From positions 1 through 10,193 of the forward strand of contig NWUY0303874942.1 in the NCBI GenBank assembly GCA_004151065.3: a stretch of DNA of 10,193 nucleotides, given 5' to 3'. This DNA is from Larix sibirica. Taxonomy: Eukaryota; Streptophyta; Pinopsida; Pinales; Pinaceae. The notes below the pieces were generated by a model. The model ran no database searches and was not told the origin of the DNA. It saw only the letters and a program-made list of their open reading frames with translations. The position numbers and the translations under genes were made by a program. Shown in pieces: positions 1 to 7,015 of the stretch (within the stretch, counting starts at the first letter, position 1; every line of letters starts with the position of its first letter).

Positions 1-313
1 AGAACCAGACAGGAACAGGAAAACAAAACGGTCAACCAAAAAATACATAAAATATTCAAATTTTGATTAAAAAAAATATCTTCATGTACATCCATATAAA
101 TCCAAACCAGTAGACACCAAATCTGCAATTTTTCCTCATGTATATAGCATTGTAATGGTGAATATAGAAACATGGCACCTAGTGCAATACATTAACATTG
201 ATTCTCTAAATGGCCTGCAGAGTCCAAAGATAATCATACTGTAGTTTACAATGAACTCAAACTACATAATCATCTGAATCTAGATCCTCTAAATTCTCTG
301 CATGGGTATGCTC
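1..313. other. A+T-rich intergenic or intronic sequence without a gene
   Basis: No coding region, RNA gene or transposon end is supported here. The stretch is A+T-rich with several A or T runs. On the minus strand a short open stretch ends at a TGA at 259-257 with an acidic tail reading ENLEDLDSDDYVV. It is too short to call a gene and is listed only as a weak observation. If the metalloprotease gene at 6566-9298 continues past this edge, the whole stretch is part of its intron. Confidence 0.4.
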
Positions 314-417
314 GGCATCTTGACTCGATGTCCTTGAAGGTCAAACACCAATGTCCATATCCTATGGCAGTGGAAGTAGTTGCAAGTAATCTAGGATAAG
401 CCCATTCATTATTAAAG
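314..417. repeat. 104-bp tandem duplication, copy 1
   Basis: This unit runs from ggcatcttgactcgatg to the attaaag at 411-417 and is followed with no spacer by a second copy of the same length (418-521). Base-by-base comparison gives nine mismatches in 104, about 91% identity and no gaps. The unit has no recognisable coding content. The minus-strand open frame crossing both copies is an accident of the duplication. Equal length and perfect abutment suggest a local duplication rather than two insertions of a mobile element. Confidence 0.93.
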
Positions 418-521
418 GGCATCCTGACTCTATGTCCTTGAAGGTCAAACACCAATGTCCATATCATATGGCGGCGGAAGTAGTTGCAAGTAATCTAGGA
501 TAAGTGTATTCATTATAAAAG
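418..521. repeat. 104-bp tandem duplication, copy 2
   Basis: This is the second copy of the unit at 314-417, directly abutting it. The differences from copy 1 are scattered substitutions plus a three-base cluster at 505-507 (tgt against ccc). The level of divergence indicates that the duplication is old. Confidence 0.93.
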
Positions 522-804
522 TAGGGCTTAGGGTAGTAGGATTTCACTTTTTGTGTTTTTTTATTTTATTTTGGTTTTTTGGGGGAAGGAGGTGCACCAA
601 TACAAAACCAATCAAACCAACCCATTCTTACTAATCTTACCTTGAACTGGCCGGTTTTTAACAGTTCTGATAGGTTCAGAGCATTCAAACCAAAACCAAT
701 CATTTTCAATCTAAGGGGCCAATTTCGCCCAGAAAACCCTCAAAACAAATCCAACTAGCAATTTAGCAAGTTCTGATCTAGTCCTGAATCCCTGATAACA
801 TTGG
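522..804. other. Non-coding stretch before the retroelement
   Basis: This is a T-rich run (about 547-582) followed by A+C-rich sequence with repeated aaacc/aacca words (600-700). No gene is visible. Sequence just before 805 may already belong to the retroelement (the region between protease and reverse transcriptase), but I cannot read a convincing frame there. The true 5' break of the element is therefore uncertain. Confidence 0.4.
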
Positions 805-1440
805 TATAGGCAATCCATTTTAGAGTTAGATGAAATGAAGAAATAATTGCAGTAGGGAGTCATCAAGCCTAGTACTTCACATTTTGGGCCACCCATCATC
901 ATAGTGCTCAAGAACGATAGTAGTTGAAGGATGTTCATGGACTATAGAACTTTGAACAAGGTGACCAGCAAGAACAAGTATCCTTTGCGAAGTACTGATA
1001 ACTTGTCAAATCAGGTGCAACAAACTAAGTTCTTCACAAGTTCACAACCTTGGACCTCAAATCAGGCTATCACCAAATGAGAGTAAATGATGAAGACACT
1101 TGGAAGACATCATCCAAGACAAGGCAGGGTTTGTATGTACTATGAATGGCTAGTTGTGCCCTCTAGATTATGTAATACACTTGCAACTTTTATGCATTTG
1201 ATGAATGATGTGCTACATCCATTTATAGATTCTTTTGTAATTGTATATTTGGATGACAAACTGATCTTCAGTGCTACTTGGCAAGAGCAAGTCTCATATC
1301 TGAAATAGGTACTAGACCCACTTATGAAAGAGCGGCTGATTGCTAATCTCAAGAGGCTAGTGCTTGGAAAAGAGTCCTTGATATACCTTCAACATGTAAT
1401 TGGTGGAGGAGAGCTAAAGGTCAATCCAACCAAAGATTGA
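805..1440 (+). pseudogene. Ty3/gypsy reverse transcriptase remnant
   Basis: Reading across frames gives the family landmarks in order: ELDEMKK and GVIKPST near 822-865, MDYRTLNKV at about 934-963, WLVVPSRLCNT (about 1147-1178), the catalytic YLDD box (1246-1257), and LIYLQHVIGGGELKVNPTK ending near 1437. The domain makes DNA from the element's RNA. Here it is broken by in-frame stops (at about 846, 855, 922 and 1306) and by frameshifts around 960-1140. The YLDD box survives, but the enzyme cannot be produced. Confidence 0.93.
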
Positions 1441-2075
1441 AGCCATCAACAAATGGCATACCCCTACCATTTTGACAAAGGTATGCAGTTTCATTTGAGC
1501 AACTCAATATCCGAGGAAGTGTAGCATTTTCAGCAGTAGCTACACCGTTGCATGCCATAACAGCAAAAGGAAAGAGTTTCGTTGGGGAAAACAACAACAA
1601 AGGACATTTGAAGAGCTGAAGAGAAAAATCAGTCAAGCACTAGTGTTATCCATGCCTACTTGCAATGACCTTTGAGATTGAAATCGATGCAAGTCGGTAT
1701 GCCATGGGACAATCTTATGCAAAGAAAAACACCAGTTTGCTACCATTTAGAGTTGTTCCATGGAGCGTTGTTGAACTACCCTAGTTAGGATAAGGCTCAC
1801 TTTGCCTTAGTGCAAGCAGTCAAGAAATGGAATCAGTATCTCTTAGGGAAGGAAATCATAATCCACACTTACCACCAGCCATTTTAGTACTTCTAGATTC
1901 AAAGCAAAACGAAGCAAGGCATTGTAAGTAGATGGGCTTTTGGCAACAATTCAACATGCTTATCAAATATAAGAAAGGTGTTATAAACAAACTTGTCAAT
2001 ACGCTGTCAAGGCCACCCATGCAAAAGGTTGCAGTTGTGGAAGTGATTATGCGGTGTGAGCTCTGCACACATTAA
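1441..2075 (+). pseudogene. Ty3/gypsy RNase H and tether region remnant
   Basis: This follows the reverse transcriptase directly. Visible pieces are the thumb/connection segment (SAVATPLHAI region near 1530-1560), FEELKRKISQA (about 1608-1640), and FEIEIDASRYAMG with the first catalytic Asp at 1686-1688. Further on come QAVKKWNQYLLGKE (about 1815-1855), KYKKGVINKLVNTLSRPP (about 1970-2025) and a short linker. This domain normally removes the RNA strand during reverse transcription. Several frameshifts and stops separate the pieces. I assign it from order and motifs; the individual catalytic residues after the first Asp were not all traced. Confidence 0.85.
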
Positions 2076-2239
2076 TTGCTAAGTGAAGATTATAGGGAGG
2101 ATGTTGATTTTGTGGATGTCTTTCAATAGCTTAAGAAGAAAACAGCTTTTGATCTATAAGGAAATTAATATCATCTCCAAGATGGGCCACTCTACAAGTT
2201 GGGCAAGTGGTATATACAACAAGAAAGGAGATTTTGATG

Positions 2240-3250
2240 AATGAGAAAAGCTCATACTTCTCAAATTGTTGGACAATTTGGTGTTGGAAAAACTGTTGCA
2301 AATCTACAGAGGTATGTTTATTGGCCTAAGATGTAGGAACAAGTTTCCAGGTTTATCAGAGATTGTGCTCTTTGTACTAGTAAGTCAAATAATAGGAAAC
2401 TTGGGTTGTACATGCCATTACCAGTACGAAGCAGACCTTGAGAAAGTATCTCTATGGATTTTGTTGGAGGTTGGCCAATGTCTAGGAGAGGCCATGACTT
2501 TTTGTTTGTGGTTGTGGATCAGTTCAACAAGATGGGTGTGTTTATCCCTTGTAAGAAGGTCATCACAGGCCATGAAGCTGTGAAATTGTTCGCAGATGTA
2601 TGGATCCATTTTGGTTTGATAAGTTCAACAATGTCTGATCGAGACTCTAGATTTATGGGCCAGTTTTGGATAACATTGTGGGATGATGGATACACAGTTC
2701 AAACGTTCCACTGCTTTTCATCTTCAAACCTATGGGCAGACTGAAGTGTTAACAAAACTTGGCTCCAATTGTTGCGAGGATATAACAATAAGCAGCCAAA
2801 GACATAAGGAATTCATTCTTCCACCCATACATTTGACTTTGAGACTTGTTTTGGTTGTTTGCCACCCTCACCTTTGGATGTTGTTTATGGATAGCAGAAG
2901 GAAGACATACAGGGAATGCAAGAGGAGACAAATAAAGCAGACAGGTTCAGAGAAAAGATGAGGCAAGTTCATTTGAAAGTGCAGGAGCAGCTTGAGAAGA
3001 GTCAACAAAAGTATAAGCTCGGAAATTATCAGCATAGAACAGAACACAAATTTTATGTTAAGCATAGAATGTGGCTTTATATGAGCGAAAGAACAAACAC
3101 AAGGGACAGCCAAGAAATTGAAGCCTCTAAGATATGGACTTTTTGAGATCACTAAGCAAGTCAGAGATAATGCTTTTAAATTCAACCTACCTCTTTATAT
3201 GAAATGTATTCAGTGATCTATGTGGAGAACTTGAGAATGTTTGAAACTTT
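2240..3250 (+). pseudogene. Ty3/gypsy integrase remnant
   Basis: The zinc-binding part starts with His at 2253-2255; the second His position reads Gln (GQFGVGKT). The two Cys are at 2364-2366 and 2373-2375. The core follows in the same frame: MDFVGG with Asp at 2457-2459, and SDRDSRF with Asp at 2637-2639. A one-base frame change near 2685 precedes GQTEV with Glu at 2743-2745. The D,D(35)E triad is therefore still recognisable, but on two frames. TAG near 2334 and TGA near 2442 interrupt it. The C-terminal half shows a KMRQVHLKVQEQLEKSQQKY helix and a YGLFEI GPY/F-like motif at about 3130-3150. Confidence 0.93.
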
Positions 3251-3289
3251 GAACAATCTTTGCTGGATGGGGAAGAGGACGAACAGTTA

Positions 3290-3511
3290 AAATGGAAGAT
3301 TTTTCACCAAATGCATTTGAAGAATTGGAGGACGTAGTTTTGCAAAAGAAGACTCGGGTGACTCAAAGAGGACAGCAAGAAATTTAGTAAATTGGCCTCA
3401 AAAGACAGAACCCACGGAAAGCTCAATGTTACGAGAGAAACCAAATTGTGAACAAGTTTCTTCATCTTTCCTTAAAAGCTATTTGGTACCAAAAGCCTCT
3501 CATTGGGGAGG
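3290..3511 (+). pseudogene. Chromodomain-like C-terminus of the integrase
   Basis: After the integrase the frame gives EELEDVVLQKKTRVTQRGQQ (about 3319-3378), a stop, then a WPQKTEP stretch and SSFLKSYLVPKASHWGG up to about 3510. An acidic strand, a TRVT/RGQQE turn, an aromatic LVxW and a final leucine-rich helix match the layout of chromodomains in plant chromoviruses, which guide insertion to chosen chromatin. Aromatic cage residues cannot be judged because the copy is mutated. The call rests on position and weak similarity. Confidence 0.65.
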
Positions 3512-4890
3512 TGTGGTCCAAATTTATCCTTGAAGAATCAAAATGGTTTTTTTATTTCTTTCATTGATTTTGTGCTCAATAACCCTTGACTTCTCATGCT
3601 TTAAACCTATGTTAGAAGCCTTGTGGAAAGATGGCTTGTTTTCATAGTTTGGTTGTGTTGTAGGTTAATAGCCTTAAAGCCTTCAACAAAACTTGGCAAA
3701 ACCTTGTTTTCATGCCTTAGAAAGGAAAAATAATGAAAAGTTACAAGCATGTAAAGGTATGAAGGGATAAGGAGCCTCTACTCTGTGCTCCGTGCAAAGA
3801 TAAGTTAAAATGGGCTTGGAACAACTAAGGCAAAAAAGGTTATCTAGAGGTTTATGTGCAGAGCCTTGGACCATGCAGAGATGCAGACCATCCAAAGGTA
3901 TGCCTATGCAGAGGTCTTGAGCTGGCAACACAGCCGGAAGCACATGGCACTAGGGGCAAGGCTAAGGATGGAGTGTTACCTCCACCCTCCGCCCATCGCA
4001 TAAGAAATAAGGCACAAGGAAAAGAAAAGGTCAAAATCAAAGGGAGTCTAACTCAGCACTTCACATTCCACACCAAAATAACAAGGCAAGGGACGAAGGT
4101 ATACGAGGCAAGGAAGAGGTATGCAAAGCATGAGACATGCTTGCCTCTGCATGCATACTTCTGCACAATAGAAGAAACAAGTGTCCTAAGACTAGAAGGT
4201 TGCTACCTAGCTGGCAGGGAACATGGCACCCAGAATGCTAACATGTGGCTCCTTCAACCAATCACAAAGTGCCATGTAGCAGACCAATCAAAACAAAAAA
4301 AGGTCGAATTCGAGAGGATAGGAATCAACAGGTCTACACCCTGTGGACTAAAACTGTTTCTTAGGGAAATGGTTGAGGAGGCCATTGGCCTTCCACGTAC
4401 CCTTGAGCAGCAAGCATAAAAGGGATGGCGCAGATGGAAGAGGGGTTTGACTGCTAGGAAAAGGAGGTTGGACTGGAGGTTTGCCTAGTAACAGAGGCGA
4501 TAACAAAATAACCACAGGTCAGGTTTATGCTAGAGTTGCAGCAGAATTGGAGAGATCCACTTGGACAGGGGTCTATTGACTGGCTCATGGAAGAGGTCCA
4601 ATTGCAGTGAGTGCATTTGTCACTATGAAATGTATTTCCTGTGTTTGATGGCCAGAGAATCTTGTAGACTGTAAAAGCACAATTTCTAGTAAAGGCCAGA
4701 ACAAGATAGCCATACTTTTCCCGGGATGGGTTTATTCAAGGTATTTCTTTTGTTTTTGTGTATTGGTGCTTGCATTGTTATTTCTGTAGCATAGATTTGT
4801 TAAAGAGAACACAATCATTGTTATATTGCACAACTGGTTGTTAAAGCTTTTTTATTACAGTTCTTTTCATTCTGCATTAAGATTTGTGTT
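3512..4890 (+). repeat. Probable 3' LTR of the Ty3/gypsy element (boundaries uncertain)
   Basis: The pol frame ends at a purine-rich tract (ggggagg within 3505-3511) followed by tgtggtcc, which suits a polypurine tract and a TG start of an LTR. Further in there is a TATA-like cataaaaggg at 4415-4424, as expected of an LTR promoter, then T-rich sequence at 4740-4880. No second copy exists in the window to prove the LTR, and the CA end could not be fixed. A 187-codon plus-strand frame at 3856-4419 lies inside and shows no recognised domain. Confidence 0.45.
4415..4424 (+). promoter_or_regulatory. TATA-like box inside the putative LTR
   Basis: The sequence cataaaaggg resembles a plant TATA box and lies in the part of the putative LTR where the element's own promoter would be. 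Transcription would start a few tens of bases downstream. This rests only on the short motif and its position. Confidence 0.35.
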
Positions 4891-4984
4891 AGTACACAAT
4901 TGGCCATGGACCTTCGATTACAGATAAGATAAGAGCCTAAAGAATTTCAAGCTAGTAGCCACATTTAAGTACTAAGTACATTGT

Positions 4985-5397
4985 ACAGGGGCGACAGGTG
5001 GGGGAATCATCTCTGATCCCGAAGGACAAAAGGACTTAGATTTTGCTTGGGGTATAGGGCATGCCAGCAACAATGAGGCGGAGGCTCTCGCAGCCTACCA
5101 AGGGATCAAACTATTGTCTGACCGGGATGTCAACAACGCTTCTATCATAGGAAACTCGACTTCCAATCTTAGGACATTGATGTAAGGAAGGAACACTCCA
5201 AACTGCAAGTTGCCTGAATTGTAAGGATAGTCACCAGCCCAGTCCAAAGCTTGCAGCAGATATCATTCTTCCATGTAAAGCATGCTCTCAATGATAAAAT
5301 GGATCACAAGGAAAACAAAAGAGTTGTTCTCGAAGAAGGAAAATCGTACCTAAGGGACTGCAACAGGGTTAGGAGGGTGACTAGACCTCTTCGATGA
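4985..5397 (+). pseudogene. Plant non-LTR-type RNase H domain remnant (RVT_3-like)
   Basis: From 4997 one frame reads GGGIISDPEG, FAWGIGHASNNEAEALAA, YQGIKLL and SIIGNST, ending at TAA 5183-5185. A second frame (5224-5397) continues with SLQQISFFHVKHALNDKMD and LEEGKSYLRDC. Together these follow the RNase H fold of plant LINE-type elements and related host domains: GGxIxDPxG, NNEAEA, GDS, and F-HV-R-N-AD. Of the catalytic acids, the NNEAE Glu and the last Asp remain. The Asp of GDS is Asn, and the first Asp upstream of GGG is not visible. This is independent of the Ty3/gypsy element, which has its own RNase H at 1441-2075. A frameshift near 5185-5224 kills it. Confidence 0.75.
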
Positions 5398-5672
5398 CCA
5401 TGGAGAATATGGCTAAATAAAATAAAACAAAAAAACAAAAGTGGAGGTATCTCTCCCCTACACTTGCCCCTTAATATCACTCATGTGGATAGGGTGGATT
5501 AAATGCCCCCTGCATTCCTTCCCCCTCCCAATTCCTCTTCCAATGGAAGAAATCATGACTAGTACTGTAGTGTTTTACTCTCCTCCATGGGAACTCTGGC
5601 AGTCTCCTCCAGAGTAATTGTTGGTCATTTCTGGATTTGGAAACAGTGATCAAGCGATGGCTAAGGGAATGA
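5398..5672. other. C+T-rich spacer
   Basis: This is an A-rich tract (about 5416-5440) followed by pyrimidine-rich sequence (cccctacacttgcccctt and ccttccccctcccaattcct). No complete gene is seen. A 24-codon plus-strand frame from the ATG at 5544 ends at TAA and may be an upstream remnant of the frame at 5673-6332, but the frames do not join. A pyrimidine-rich tract before a reading frame can also be a plant promoter or 5' leader, which cannot be decided here. Confidence 0.35.
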
Positions 5673-6332
5673 CAAGACCCTGGTTCTGTTATTCTATCTC
5701 TGGTTTGGGGAGCATCATCAGTGGCATTGTCCAGTGTTTTGCACTATGCTAGAATCTTTGGATTGCTAGCCCCAATCAATTTCCCTGGGCATTTTGGACT
5801 AGTCCATGGCAACCTAGTTTGCGATCCAGTGGTTCATTGTTGCTGTTGCTGCTGTGTGTTTGGGGAGATTCACGGGCTGAAGAAGTGCCTCCAGCAGTCT
5901 GAGAAGGACATTGTTCAGACCTACGGCAATGTGCATTGTGACCTATTCGTCTCTTGCTTAGGAAAACTCGAAAAAGGAGTTCAAGGAGACACTCCGAGGC
6001 CAATAAGGCATGAGGACAGTTCTCTCTGGAAACTGGTAAGCATCTCTTTGGTTTGTGTTTAGGAAATAGAATCTCATGCTACGATGTAGACCCTGAGGAC
6101 GAAGAACCTAGAGCCTGAAGCCTCTCTGGATGCCATGGGTGCTGTGCTGGTGTGTATCTCTAGTCACATAAACCTGCCTCCTGAAGAGCTGCTACCAGAT
6201 GCTCTTGGCCTGCCCAAACATTCTGCTGACTCTGCTGTCCATGGCCTCCTTCAACATGCTGCTGATACTGCTGAAGAATCTAGCTTGGGGACCCAGGTGG
6301 AATCTGTTGATGGTGCCCATTCAGGGCCTTAA
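5673..6332 (+). pseudogene. Unidentified protein-like reading frame, possibly two exons of a gene fragment
   Basis: One frame runs from just after a TGA (5670-5672) to a TAA at 6330-6332, 220 codons with only two internal stops, TAG at 6060-6062 and TAG at 6087-6089. Both stops lie between a good splice donor (CTG|GTAAGC, GT at 6036) and an AG at 6088-6089. Removing those 54 nt leaves a fully open frame of about 201 residues. The first part includes SSVLHYARIFGLLAP, a six-Cys run from a TGC/TGT microsatellite, and GLKKCLQQSEKDIVQTYGNV. The second includes EASLDAMGAVLV, HINLPPEELLPDALGLPKH and a Ser/Glu-rich end. Composition is protein-like and A+T-rich 3'-UTR-like sequence follows. I do not recognise the family. 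It could be a host-gene fragment, a captured transposon exon, or the 3' end of a gene with a very short intron. It points toward the metalloprotease gene (convergent). Confidence 0.5.
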
Positions 6333-6565
6333 ATTTCTTTAATTTATTGTTTTGTAGAATTTCCTTTATGTTCAACCAATATGTAACAGTGTAAATCTGC
6401 AAATTTATGAGCAGGTCTGGCTTTGAACGCTCAGTCGTTTTGTGGATTTGCTCTTCCTTTCTGCTGAATCTAGACATGAACTGCTATTTTGATAATATAA
6501 AACAACCATTATTTTGAAGGAGAAAATAAGTACTATATACTACATTGTCGTCTGTAGATCATTAC
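6333..6565. other. A+T-rich gap between convergent reading frames
   Basis: This lies between the end of the plus-strand frame and the last recognised minus-strand exon. It is rich in A and T (aatttattgttttgt and the stretch around 6490-6545) and holds no convincing exon. If the intron after the exon at 6566-6605 were retained, the minus-strand protein would gain nine residues and stop at TAG 6542-6540. Confidence 0.45.
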
Positions 6566-7015
6566 CTTCGTACTTTGCAATGGATCGCTGAAATATAGGA
6601 TTAGCCTGCACCATTTTGAAGAAAACTCAGAACTAATATGTATCACTTTTTATTGTTAATTAGTTATAATCTAGAAGCGACAAACCAAATATTTAGAGCT
6701 AGTATTTAACAAATTACCTTGCGTAAGCGTCTGAATTTGGTTTCGTTTGGATGATCCATGACATTCCTGACAACAAATTCAAGCTCAAATCAGAAATGTC
6801 AACCAAAATATGATTCAGATGAAACAAAGTAAAAAGCCTTTTTTCAGTCTTGCTGTAAATCTGCAAAGCAGAAACTAAATATTTATCCACACCAAATTTC
6901 CTATGTACAAGAAGCTAATAGAGGAAAAACAATTTAGCAACTCACCTTAGAATAGCGAACAAAGTTCGAATAACAGGAGCAATTTCAACAGATGGCACCT
7001 GGGACTTAAGTTTTT
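6566..7015 (-). other. PUB (PUG) domain, N-terminal part only
   Basis: The end of the large exon (IQKLKSQVPSVEIAPVIRTL and FAILR), the 49-nt exon (NVMDHPNETKFRRLRK) and the 40-nt exon (ANPIFQRSIAKYE) join in frame into the first helices of a PUB domain. PUB domains bind the C-terminal tail of Cdc48/p97, which would bring the unfoldase to the protease. The usual continuation, with a hydrophobic helix and a GF turn that completes the pocket, is absent: the last exon ends one base into a codon at a GT donor (6565-6564). The rest must be on an exon outside the window, or is lost. Confidence 0.85.

Larger units (their letters stand above)
805..4890 (+). mobile_element. Decayed Ty3/gypsy (chromovirus-like) LTR retrotransposon, 5'-truncated
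   Basis: Pol domains occur in the Ty3/gypsy order: reverse transcriptase, RNase H, integrase HHCC, integrase core, GPY/F-type motif and chromodomain-like tail, then a long non-coding tail that is probably the 3' LTR. The integrase follows the RNase H, which excludes Ty1/copia order. gag, protease and a 5' LTR are not seen. Stops and frameshifts occur in every domain, so the copy is non-functional. It lies antisense to the metalloprotease gene at 6566-9298. The 3' end is a guess because no matching LTR pair or target-site duplication could be found. Confidence 0.88.

Noticed and set aside
1140-1352. Minus-strand 70-codon frame
   Set aside because: It is antisense to the reverse transcriptase core with YLDD, which explains the region.
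2868-3185. Minus-strand 105-codon hydrophobic frame
   Set aside because: It is antisense to the integrase C-terminal helix (Lys/Gln/Glu-rich). The hydrophobic look is the complement of an A-rich coding strand, not a membrane protein.
5833-5855. TGC/TGT run encoding six Cys as a metal-binding motif
   Set aside because: It is a short TTGCTG-type microsatellite. The Cys run is most likely an effect of the repeat, not a ligand set.
5776-6003. Minus-strand 75-codon frame as the missing PUB exon
   Set aside because: It shows no PUB continuation and no matching phase. It is antisense to the more protein-like plus-strand frame.
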